Source of the DNA: an uncultured Eubacteriales bacterium
GTDB lineage: Bacteria; Bacillota; Clostridia; Peptostreptococcales; Anaerovoracaceae
NCBI GenBank assembly: GCA_959021945.1
Contig: CAUEYG010000163.1
Coordinates: 1 to 5,239 of the forward strand
Reading direction: 5' to 3'
DNA length: 5,239 bases
The position numbers and the translations under genes were made by a program. Shown here in pieces: positions 1 through 5,161 of this stretch. The stretch's first letter is position 1, and each line of letters opens with the position of its first letter. The notes under the pieces were generated by a model. That model saw only the letters and a list, made by a program, of their open reading frames with translations. It searched no databases and had not been told where the DNA came from.

Positions 1-74
1 GCAGTGTGATTGTCTGCGTACTGGGTGTGCTGTTAGGGAGAGCTATAGCAGATTTCTTTTTTAAAACCGTGTAA
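1..74 (+). CDS. 3' end of an unidentified gene with a hydrophobic C-terminus (partial)
   Basis: Reading from base 3, 23 codons run open to a TAA stop at 72-74. The visible residues are almost all hydrophobic: a stretch beginning SVIVCVLGVLLGRAIA, then DFFFKTV. This looks like a C-terminal membrane helix ending in a short lysine-containing tail. Only the tail is in the window, so the family cannot be named. The downstream DUF896 gene starts 13 bp after the stop, with its ribosome binding site in the gap, so the two are probably cotranscribed. In Bacillus subtilis the DUF896 gene ynzC lies in the lexA/yneA region, but nothing seen here proves the same context. The frame could be chance, because it is short and open at the window edge; the hydrophobic pattern and tight spacing favour a real gene. 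Confidence 0.5.
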   Translation, partial: SVIVCVLGVLLGRAIADFFFKTV

Positions 75-87
75 GGGAGTGTGGGTG

Positions 88-312
88 ATGATTGGCAAAG
101 AAAAAATTGATCGGATTAACGAGCTGGCAAAAAAGCATAAAGAAGAAGGGCTGACCGACGAAGAACATAAAGAGCGTGAAATTTTGAGAAAAGAATATTT
201 GGAAAGCTTTAGAAAAAATTTTCGGGGACATCTGGACCGCATAAAATTTGTAGAAGACTTATCAGATGAAGAACGGGAAGCATATAACAGAAAACACAAA
301 AAAAAGAGTTGA
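88..312 (+). CDS. DUF896 / UPF0291 family small protein (YnzC-like)
   Basis: This is a 74-residue, highly charged, all-helical protein. The N-terminal part contains KIDRINELAKKHKEEGLT, followed by DEEHKEREILRKEYLESFR and then RGHLDRIKFVE. That order matches the DUF896 (UPF0291) family, whose B. subtilis member YnzC is about 77 residues and forms a small helical bundle. The molecular function of the family is not established. There is no signal peptide or membrane segment, so it should be cytoplasmic. I chose the ATG at 88 because GGGAG (75-79) lies 8 bases upstream; in-frame GTG codons at 79 and 85 sit in or against that site and are less likely. The C-terminus ends in a lysine-rich tail (KHKKKS). 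A terminator follows the stop within 10 bp, so the transcription unit ends here. Family assignment is by recognisable sequence pattern; the role is unknown. Confidence 0.85.
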   Translation: MIGKEKIDRINELAKKHKEEGLTDEEHKEREILRKEYLESFRKNFRGHLDRIKFVEDLSDEEREAYNRKHKKKS

Positions 313-318
313 TAAGAC

Positions 319-349
319 GGCGGGAAAAGACAAATTTTCCGCCTTTTTT
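319..349 (+). terminator. Rho-independent terminator after the DUF896 gene
   Basis: GGCGGGAAAA (319-328) pairs with TTTTCCGCC (335-343) around a 6-base loop, with one bulged G, and is followed directly by six T residues (344-349). It lies 7 bp after the DUF896 stop. The arrangement ends the upstream operon and separates it from the gene starting at 394. Confidence 0.85.
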
Positions 350-393
350 CTTGTATAGTATCTGTAAGAAAAAAGGACAAGGAGTCGTTACAT

Positions 394-834
394 ATGAAAA
401 AAAGATACTACAATATTCTTGCTGTTCCTGCAGCAGCAGTCATTTTCTTTTGCCTGTTCAGTGGATTTACTTCAGAAGATCCCAGCAATGCGGCAGAATC
501 CTTAATCGACCAAAGGGCTCATATTTTACAGAGTGCTTTGCGCAATGATATTCCTTATGAAGAAGCAGAAAAAAAACTGAGAAAGATAGAAGGGGAGACC
601 CTCTTAAAAGAGGATTTAGAATCCCTGCAGGATGGGCGGCGAGACCATCTTAGTCAGGCATATTCTATTAAAATCAAAGAGATCAAACTCAAAAAGCAGA
701 TGTTTCAATACACTACTTATGAAGCCAATATCCTGTGGGACAATCATTTTCAGACAGCAGCAGACCTCTATCACATTGTGATAAAAGAAGAAAACGGCCG
801 GTTTGTGCTGACTATTTTTGAACCGGCAAATTAG
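394..834 (+). CDS. Hypothetical exported or membrane-anchored protein, 146 aa
   Basis: I do not recognise this protein. It begins MKKRYYN, followed by a hydrophobic segment at about residues 8-25, then a polar, charged remainder. This is the layout of a Sec signal peptide or an N-terminal membrane anchor with the bulk outside the cell. A cysteine lies at the end of the hydrophobic core (IFFC), but Phe at -1 and -2 does not fit a lipobox, so a lipoprotein is unlikely. Residues 30-85 are rich in Glu, Lys and Leu and probably helical. The C-terminal 55 residues alternate polar and hydrophobic positions (SIKIKEIKL, LYHIVIKEENGRFVLTIFE), suggesting a small beta-rich domain of the kind seen in NTF2-like secreted proteins; this is only a guess. 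The start is supported by AAGGAG (379-384) 9 bp upstream. It is bounded by a terminator upstream and a separate promoter downstream, so it may be monocistronic. No convincing promoter or terminator of its own was seen. Confidence 0.75.
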   Translation: MKKRYYNILAVPAAAVIFFCLFSGFTSEDPSNAAESLIDQRAHILQSALRNDIPYEEAEKKLRKIEGETLLKEDLESLQDGRRDHLSQAYSIKIKEIKLKKQMFQYTTYEANILWDNHFQTAADLYHIVIKEENGRFVLTIFEPAN

Positions 835-924
835 TAAACAAAGGGGAAAGCATAATTGGCAAACCTTTCAAGCTAACAAAAAAATGATTTCCTAGTAAAT
901 TTGTATAAAAAATCTGGCAAAAAG

Positions 925-954
925 TGTTTAAAAATCCTGGGAGATTGGTATAAT
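925..954 (+). promoter_or_regulatory. Promoter for nifS-iscU-mnmA (extended -10)
   Basis: A perfect TATAAT (949-954) is preceded by TGG (946-948), giving the extended -10 form TGnTATAAT. The -35 region is poor (TGTTTA at 925-930, 18 bp spacer), as is common for extended -10 promoters. The predicted start of transcription is near 961, giving a leader of about 36 bases before the nifS ATG. No Rrf2/IscR-type regulator gene lies directly upstream, and no clear IscR operator was found. The rest of the 835-996 gap is AT-rich, with no further gene or convincing RNA structure. Confidence 0.7.
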
Positions 955-996
955 AATATACTGTATTGATGGATTAGATGGAAAAGGAGTAAGAAT

Positions 997-2166
997 ATGC
1001 GACAAGTTTATTTAGATTATTCAGCAACAACGCCAGTAAAAAAAGAAGTGCTAGATGCTATGCTGCCTTACTTTACTGAGGAATATGGCAATCCTTCCAG
1101 CTTATACAGTATTGCAGCAAAGCCAAAGGAAGCCCTTGCAGCAGCAAGAAAACAGGTTGCGGATTTAATTGGCGCTGATGAAAAGGAAATCACCTTTACT
1201 TCCTGCGGTACAGAAGCTGACAACTGGGCTGTAATGGGGACCGCAGATGCTCTGAAAAAAAAGGGGAACCATATTATTACAACAAAAATTGAACATCATG
1301 CCATGCTTCACACATGTGAATTTTTAGAAAAGCATGGATACGATGTTACTTACTTAGATGTAGACTGCGACGGCAGAGTGAATCCTGCTGATTTAGAAGC
1401 AGCTATTACGGATAAGACGATTCTGATCAGCATTATGTTTGTAAACAACGAAGTAGGAACGGTAGAGCCTATCAAGGAACTGGCAGCTATTGCCAAGGCT
1501 CACAAAATACTCTTTCATACTGATGCAGTACAGGCACTGGGAAACCTGGAAATTGACGTAAAAGATCTGGGCGTTGATATGATGTCCATATCAGCTCATA
1601 AAATTTACGGTCCAAAAGGGATCGGCGCACTGTACGTTCGCAAAGGTGTAAGACTGTCAAACCTTATGCATGGCGGAGCGCAGGAAAATAAAAAAAGAGC
1701 TGGTACAGAAAATGTAGCCGGAATCGTCGGTTTTGGAAAAGCGGCAGAACTGGCCCAGACCCATTTGAACGAACATATCAAACATACTTCTTCGCTGCGG
1801 GATTATCTGATACAGCAGGTGCAGGAGAAAATCGAGAATGTTTATGTCAATGGCTCTATGGAACACAGACATCCGGGAAATGCCAATTTGACCTTTGAGT
1901 TTATTGAGGGAGAAGCGATGCTGCTTTATTTAGACCTGAATGGCATTGCTGTTTCTACAGGTTCCGCGTGCTCCTCAGCGTCGCTGACTCCATCGCATGT
2001 GCTGTCTGCTTTAGGGATTCCAGTTGAAAGGATTCACGGAACTCTGCGGTTTACCATAGGTGATATGACAACAAAAGAAGACATTGACTATGTGGTTGAA
2101 ACCCTGGAAAAAGTGGTAAATAAATTAAGAGAAATTTCGTCAGTATCAAGTGAAAAGGGGTGGTAA
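997..2166 (+). CDS. nifS: Cysteine desulfurase, NifS/IscS type
   Basis: This PLP enzyme converts L-cysteine to L-alanine and holds the released sulfur as a persulfide for Fe-S cluster assembly and tRNA thiolation. It has 389 residues, normal for group I (NifS/IscS) desulfurases. It opens with YLDYSATTP and GNPSS, typical of the family. His100 in IEHHAM should stack on the PLP ring. Asp176 and Gln179 in HTDAVQ contact the cofactor. Lys202 in SAHKIYGPKG forms the Schiff base. Cys325 in TGSACSSASLTPSHVL is the catalytic cysteine on the mobile loop. All expected residues are intact. AAGGAG (984-989) lies 7 bp before the ATG. The stop is 3 bp before iscU, whose ribosome binding site lies inside the end of this gene, so the two are cotranscribed and probably translationally coupled. 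It could equally be called iscS; the neighbouring scaffold and mnmA indicate a general housekeeping role rather than one specific to nitrogenase. Confidence 0.96.
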   Translation: MRQVYLDYSATTPVKKEVLDAMLPYFTEEYGNPSSLYSIAAKPKEALAAARKQVADLIGADEKEITFTSCGTEADNWAVMGTADALKKKGNHIITTKIEHHAMLHTCEFLEKHGYDVTYLDVDCDGRVNPADLEAAITDKTILISIMFVNNEVGTVEPIKELAAIAKAHKILFHTDAVQALGNLEIDVKDLGVDMMSISAHKIYGPKGIGALYVRKGVRLSNLMHGGAQENKKRAGTENVAGIVGFGKAAELAQTHLNEHIKHTSSLRDYLIQQVQEKIENVYVNGSMEHRHPGNANLTFEFIEGEAMLLYLDLNGIAVSTGSACSSASLTPSHVLSALGIPVERIHGTLRFTIGDMTTKEDIDYVVETLEKVVNKLREISSVSSEKGW

Positions 2167-2169
2167 GAT

Positions 2170-2622
2170 ATGGCAAACATGTATAACGATAAAGTAATGG
2201 ATCATTTCATGAATCCTCATAATGTTGGAGAGATTGAAAATGCCGATGGCGTAGGTACTTATGGCAGTCCGGTCTGCGGAGACATGATGCAGATTTCTAT
2301 CAAAGTCCAAGATGACAAGATTGTAGATGCTAAATTTAAAACTTTTGGATGCGGATCGGCCATTGCATCTTCCAGTGTTGCCACTGATATGATTATTGGA
2401 ATGACCATTGATGAAGCTTTGGATTTGACTAATAAACAGATCATCAATGAGCTGGGAGGGCTTCCTGCAGTGAAAGTACACTGTTCTGTACTTGCAGACC
2501 ATGCTATTAAATCAGCCATTTATGATTATGCGCAGAAAACAGGAAAAACTTACAAAGGTCTGGAAGGCTTTGATCCTGATGCGGACGATGATGATCATCA
2601 TGATCTGCCAGAGGAAGAATAA
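2170..2622 (+). CDS. iscU: Fe-S cluster assembly scaffold, IscU/NifU N-terminal type
   Basis: This is the scaffold on which [2Fe-2S] and [4Fe-4S] clusters are built from NifS sulfur before transfer to client proteins. The protein has 150 residues and starts with YNDKVMDHFMNPHNVG. The cluster ligands are present: Cys36 in PVCGD with Asp38, Cys61 in FGCGSAIASSS, and Cys105 in VKVHCSVLA with His104 beside it. The distance from Cys61 to Cys105 (44 residues) matches IscU and lacks the insertion of SufU. The usual HscA-binding motif LPPVK reads LPAVK (98-102). After the core, from about residue 130, there is an acidic and histidine-containing tail, with DADDDDHHD followed by LPEEE, making it about 20 residues longer than E. 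coli IscU. No hscA, hscB or ferredoxin gene is adjacent. The ribosome binding site (AAGGGGTGG, 2155-2163) overlaps the end of nifS. The mnmA start follows the stop by one base. Confidence 0.95.
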   Translation: MANMYNDKVMDHFMNPHNVGEIENADGVGTYGSPVCGDMMQISIKVQDDKIVDAKFKTFGCGSAIASSSVATDMIIGMTIDEALDLTNKQIINELGGLPAVKVHCSVLADHAIKSAIYDYAQKTGKTYKGLEGFDPDADDDDHHDLPEEE

Positions 2623-2623
2623 A

Positions 2624-3691
2624 ATGACTCAAACTTTAGATAAAAAGAAAGTAATATTGGGTTTAAGCGGCGGAGTAGACAGTACTACCGCTGCTTTGCT
2701 GTTACAGGACCGGGGCTATCAGGTGACAGGATTGTATTTTGATGTATCATGGGGAAATGAAGAGGGAAGAAGATCAGCAGAAGCAGCAGCGCAGCAGATG
2801 GGGATCCCCTTCCTTTACCGCAATGTCCACGATCTTTTTGAATCCACTGTGGTGGAAAACTTTTGCAGCGAATATCTGGCAGGAAGAACACCAAACCCCT
2901 GCGTCTTTTGTAACCCGAATGTAAAATTCAAAATCCTTACACAAGCAGCAGATGAAGAAGGCGCTTTTTATATTGCCACAGGCCACTACGCCAGGACCTT
3001 ATGCCACAAGGACCTGGGATGGTCCATTGGAAGAGCCGCTAATGAAAGAAAGGACCAATCCTACATGCTCTATCGCCTGCCTGCATCTGTAATTGAACGC
3101 CTTATTCTGCCTCTTGCTGATATGGAAAATAAAGAGGAAGCGCGCCATATTGCAAGAAAACAGAAGATGGATAATGCAGAAAAAAAAGACAGCCAGGAAA
3201 TCTGCTTTATTGAAGATGGGGACAATTATGCGGATTTTATTTGCAGACAGGGACATGAAGTAAAGGAAGGAAACTTTATTGATAAAAATGGAAAGGTTTT
3301 GGGACAGCACAAAGGTTTGATTTATTATACCATTGGGCAGAGAAAGGGCCTGGGTATTACGTTTGGAAAACCTGTATTTGTTACGGCCATGGACCCGGCA
3401 ACCGGGAACATAACCTTGGGCGAGCACGAAGATCTGTTATCACACCAAGTGATCTGCAATCACGTTTTTTTTCCGGCAACCGGCAGCAGCCAGATTCCTC
3501 AAGGGTTAAAGGCGGCTAACATGACAGCAAAGATTCGCTATGCTGCAAAACCGGCTGCAGTATCCATGGAGTCTCTGCCCGGCGGCAGGCTAAAGGCAGT
3601 CTTTGAGGAGCAGCAGCGAGCCGCTACCCCTGGACAGTCCATTGTTTTTTACGCAGATGACTGTGTTATTGGCGGCGGATTCATTGAATAG
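2624..3691 (+). CDS. mnmA: tRNA-specific 2-thiouridylase MnmA
   Basis: MnmA activates U34 of tRNA Lys, Glu and Gln with ATP and replaces its C2 oxygen with sulfur supplied by a cysteine desulfurase. The protein has 355 residues, close to the E. coli length. The PP-loop SGGVDS (15-20) binds ATP. GHYAR (120-124) and KDQSYMLYRL (143-152) are family motifs. Cys96 in NPCVFCN and Cys194 in QEICFI correspond to the catalytic pair Cys102/Cys199 of E. coli. Cys93 stands where E. coli has Asp99, giving C-x2-C plus a distant Cys. The C-terminal beta domain ends with GGGFIE. I chose the ATG at 2624, although the frame is open further upstream, because homology begins there, GAGG (2611-2614) is 9 bp away, and the upstream codons overlap iscU. 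There is 1 bp between the iscU stop and this start. No TusABCDE relay genes are seen, so direct transfer from NifS is likely, as described for B. subtilis YrvO-MnmA (inference). Confidence 0.96.
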   Translation: MTQTLDKKKVILGLSGGVDSTTAALLLQDRGYQVTGLYFDVSWGNEEGRRSAEAAAQQMGIPFLYRNVHDLFESTVVENFCSEYLAGRTPNPCVFCNPNVKFKILTQAADEEGAFYIATGHYARTLCHKDLGWSIGRAANERKDQSYMLYRLPASVIERLILPLADMENKEEARHIARKQKMDNAEKKDSQEICFIEDGDNYADFICRQGHEVKEGNFIDKNGKVLGQHKGLIYYTIGQRKGLGITFGKPVFVTAMDPATGNITLGEHEDLLSHQVICNHVFFPATGSSQIPQGLKAANMTAKIRYAAKPAAVSMESLPGGRLKAVFEEQQRAATPGQSIVFYADDCVIGGGFIE

Positions 3692-3701
3692 ATTTCCATA
3701 A

Positions 3702-3731
3702 CATTATTATGTAAATCAAAACATAATAATG
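3702..3731 (+). terminator. AT-rich inverted repeat between convergent genes, possible weak bidirectional terminator
   Basis: CATTATTATG (3702-3711) and CATAATAATG (3722-3731) are perfect 10-bp inverted copies around a 10-base spacer. The repeat lies in the 24-bp gap between mnmA and the convergent reductase gene and covers the last codons of the reductase on the minus strand. Its position suggests a shared terminator. However, the stem is very AT-rich and no T tract follows it in either direction, so as an intrinsic terminator it would be weak. Confidence 0.4.
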
Positions 3732-4672
3732 GCCCGGACAGGACAAACAGGAGCGCAGTAGCCACAGGTCAGGCACACAGAGTGATTTACCTGAGCCAGG
3801 CCCTTTTCATTCCAATCAATGGCTTGGTTGGGGCATCGCTCTTTACAGGCGCCGCATCCTTCGCAGTCCCCCTGATCAATTCGTATTTTTTTCTCCCCAA
3901 TATCAGGCACATAATCAGGCTCAATAGTGCCGTCCATATATTCAAGGATCCGGTCAATTTCTTCTGTTTTGCCAAAACCGATCATGATGGAGCAAATTCC
4001 TTCCAGACTACTGACATAGTCAAGGGCCGGAAGATAGGAGCCGGTCAGATTTCCGCCGCCAAAGACCTTCATAGCAAAGACTCCTTTGCCTGCGTCAGAA
4101 TTGGCTTTGATTGCGGCAGCCATTTCTTCTTTGGTTCCGGGTCCGTCCCCTTTGCGTATTCCCAGGCTTTTAAAGTTAATAAGTGGAAACAGCACATCTG
4201 CCTCAGGAATAGAAGCCATTTTTTGGGCCACATCTACATGGTGTGTGGAAACGCCAATGGCTGTTACAAGTCCGGCTTTTTTCGCATCTATGAGGCAGCG
4301 CCATGCCCCTGCGCGGTCATCCCAGTCAGAGCCGCTTCGCACTTCATGAAGCAAAAAAAGATCAATTTTATCCAGCTCCATCTCCTGCAGCGCTTCATCG
4401 ATGGCATATTTCATCTGCTCATAAGTGGCATCCAGAGATTTTGAGCAGATAACGGGATTAAAATTTCCTCCCCGCAGCGCTTCCCGAATATAAGGATATG
4501 TTTGGTAGTATTGGGCAGTATCTAAAAAATTGATTCCCCGCTCCAAAGCGTAACGAAGTACAGCTGCCCCTTCTTTGATTGGCAAGTTAAGCTGTGTGCT
4601 TCCTACTGTGAGGACGCCGAATCCAACAAGCGTCACTTCAAGACCTGTATTTCCTAATTTCTTTTTTTCCAT
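3716..4672 (-). CDS. Aldo/keto reductase with C-terminal 2[4Fe-4S] ferredoxin domain
   Basis: The 318-residue protein joins an aldo/keto reductase barrel (about 1-250) to a bacterial ferredoxin domain (about 262-318). The N-terminus reads KLGNTGLEV, usual for AKRs. The likely catalytic tetrad is Asp51 and Tyr56 (in DTAQYY), Lys78 (ICSKS) and His109 (LLHE). IGVSTHH and MIGFGKTEEID are further family motifs; the latter region normally contacts NAD(P). Two complete cluster motifs follow: CEGCGACKERCP (Cys270, 273, 276, 280) and CLTCGYCAPVCP (Cys300, 303, 306, 310). This belongs to the group of predicted oxidoreductases annotated as aldo/keto reductase plus 4Fe-4S binding domain (COG1453-like), whose substrates are mostly unknown. 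The protein is cytoplasmic, with no signal peptide. The ATG has AAAAGAGG 6 bp upstream (complement of 4679-4686). It is transcribed alone from its own promoter and converges on mnmA. The family call is firm; the substrate and electron partner cannot be read from sequence. Confidence 0.93.
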   Translation of the reverse strand: MEKKKLGNTGLEVTLVGFGVLTVGSTQLNLPIKEGAAVLRYALERGINFLDTAQYYQTYPYIREALRGGNFNPVICSKSLDATYEQMKYAIDEALQEMELDKIDLFLLHEVRSGSDWDDRAGAWRCLIDAKKAGLVTAIGVSTHHVDVAQKMASIPEADVLFPLINFKSLGIRKGDGPGTKEEMAAAIKANSDAGKGVFAMKVFGGGNLTGSYLPALDYVSSLEGICSIMIGFGKTEEIDRILEYMDGTIEPDYVPDIGEKKIRIDQGDCEGCGACKERCPNQAIDWNEKGLAQVNHSVCLTCGYCAPVCPVRAIIMF

Positions 4673-4706
4673 AAAAAACCTCTTTTGCGAAATGTTGTTT
4701 TATTTT

Positions 4707-4735
4707 TATATACCATAATCGGGCAGAATATGCAA
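4707..4735 (-). promoter_or_regulatory. Sigma-A promoter for the aldo/keto reductase-ferredoxin gene
   Basis: On the minus strand, TTGCAT (complement of 4730-4735) is separated by exactly 17 bp from TATATA (4707-4712), which is preceded by TGG, an extended -10 element. The predicted start site is near 4700, giving a leader of about 28 bases that carries the AAAAGAGG ribosome binding site. Confidence 0.7.
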
Positions 4736-4759
4736 GAAGCCATAAACCGATTAAATTGT

Positions 4760-4775
4760 AAATTTCTTGAAATTT
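4760..4775. promoter_or_regulatory. 7-bp inverted repeat in the divergent intergenic region, candidate operator
   Basis: AAATTTC (4760-4766) and GAAATTT (4769-4775) are perfect inverted copies around TT. The site lies upstream of the small-gene pair and 25 bp beyond the -35 box of the reductase promoter. On the plus strand it overlaps TTGAAA (4767-4772), a possible -35, with CATAAC (4792-4797) as a weak -10 at 19 bp. It could be a regulator binding site, but AT-rich DNA makes short repeats like this fairly often, and it matches no operator I can name with confidence. Confidence 0.3.
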
Positions 4776-4852
4776 CAGGCTGGATTGCCAGCATAACTGC
4801 AGCTTTATTGCGGGATACTAAATTTGAAAACGTAAAAAGGAGGTATGAGAAA

Positions 4853-5020
4853 ATGGGAAAATGCAGCAGTGCGGTAGGGATTGGCCTTGCCGGAGCAATT
4901 GTAGGTGTATGCGCCTATTCTTTTTTGTCACCAAGAGAGCAGCGTCACATCCAAAAAGGGATGAAGAATGCAGTTGATGATTTAAAAGATGTGGCAGAAC
5001 GATTAACGGAGGTTATGTAA
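4853..5020 (+). CDS. Small single-pass membrane protein, 55 aa (YtxH-like architecture)
   Basis: This short protein has a glycine- and alanine-rich hydrophobic segment at about residues 7-24 (AVGIGLAGAIVGVCAYSF). A charged amphipathic helix follows (SPREQRHIQKGMKNAVDDL, continuing KDVAERLTEV). One membrane helix followed by a long coiled or amphipathic tail is the architecture of YtxH-like small proteins common in Firmicutes; the resemblance is of layout, and I do not claim homology. It has cysteines at positions 4 and 20. The ATG at 4853 has a strong AAGGAGG (4837-4843) 9 bp upstream. The frame is open for 56 more codons upstream, but those lack a ribosome binding site and overlap promoter-like sequence. 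The stop overlaps the start of the next gene (TAATG), so the two are probably translationally coupled and may act together. Function unknown. Confidence 0.75.
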   Translation: MGKCSSAVGIGLAGAIVGVCAYSFLSPREQRHIQKGMKNAVDDLKDVAERLTEVM

Positions 5021-5154
5021 TGGGAATTTTAGAGAGTTTTGAAAAAGACAAAATCTGGGACAGAATGCTTGATTACCAGATCTTAGGAATGACCAGGCAG
5101 GATCTTGACCATGATGACGGCATCGCAGAAGAATTAACAAAAAACAAATTATAG
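5020..5154 (+). CDS. Very small acidic hypothetical protein, 44 aa
   Basis: This 44-residue frame reads MGILESFEKDKIWDRMLDYQ, followed by ILGMTRQDLDHDDG and a C-terminus ending ELTKNKL. It is soluble, acidic and predicted to be helical, with no membrane segment. I do not recognise it. Three things support a real gene. GGAGG (5008-5012) lies 7 bp before the ATG. The ATG overlaps the upstream stop codon by one base (TAATG), the usual mark of translational coupling. A strong terminator begins 7 bp after its stop, with no room for another gene. Its partner is the 55-residue membrane protein just upstream. It has no obvious DNA-binding or toxin/antitoxin motif; the size and pairing alone do not prove such a system. 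Function unknown. Confidence 0.7.
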   Translation: MGILESFEKDKIWDRMLDYQILGMTRQDLDHDDGIAEELTKNKL

Positions 5155-5161
5155 GGCAGAG

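Noticed and set aside
351..359. Possible -10 box TATAGT (354-359) for the 394-834 gene
   Set aside because: No acceptable -35 hexamer exists at 16-18 bp, and the region upstream is the terminator stem, so the promoter call is not supported.
33..380. 115-codon open frame on the minus strand
   Set aside because: It runs antisense to the DUF896 gene and its terminator. The Lys/Glu-rich sense codons produce Phe/Ser/Leu-rich nonsense in reverse, with no family resemblance.
394..480. Lipoprotein signal for the 146-residue protein
   Set aside because: The cysteine near the end of the hydrophobic segment is preceded by Phe-Phe instead of the small residues required by a lipobox.
309..548. 79-codon plus-strand frame overlapping the start of the 394-834 gene
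   Set aside because: It starts within the terminator region and crosses the ribosome binding site and signal segment of the better supported gene in another frame. It has no Shine-Dalgarno site of its own.
835..996. Possible IscR/Rrf2 operator or riboswitch in the nifS leader
   Set aside because: Only very short symmetric pieces (for example TCC-TG-GGA at 935-942) and a repeated TGGCAAA (857 and 915) were found. Neither matches a known operator or a structured RNA closely enough.
2492..2623. Upstream extension of mnmA by 44 codons
   Set aside because: The extension lies inside iscU in another frame, is Met-rich low-quality sequence and has no homology to MnmA. The ATG at 2624 has a ribosome binding site, and the family N-terminus begins there.
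3782..4444. Long open frame of 220 codons on the plus strand
   Set aside because: It lies fully inside the aldo/keto reductase-ferredoxin gene on the other strand, whose motifs are unambiguous. The translated product shows no family pattern and no ribosome binding site supports it. It is a shadow frame.
4685..4852. Upstream extension of the small membrane protein by 56 codons
   Set aside because: It would begin at a non-ATG codon without a ribosome binding site, across the reductase promoter. The ATG at 4853 has an AAGGAGG site at ideal spacing.
4853..5154. Toxin-antitoxin interpretation of the small-gene pair
   Set aside because: Small size and a one-base overlap are suggestive, but neither protein shows a known toxin or antitoxin motif or a DNA-binding domain, and no operator can be firmly assigned. 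Calling it a toxin-antitoxin system would be speculation.
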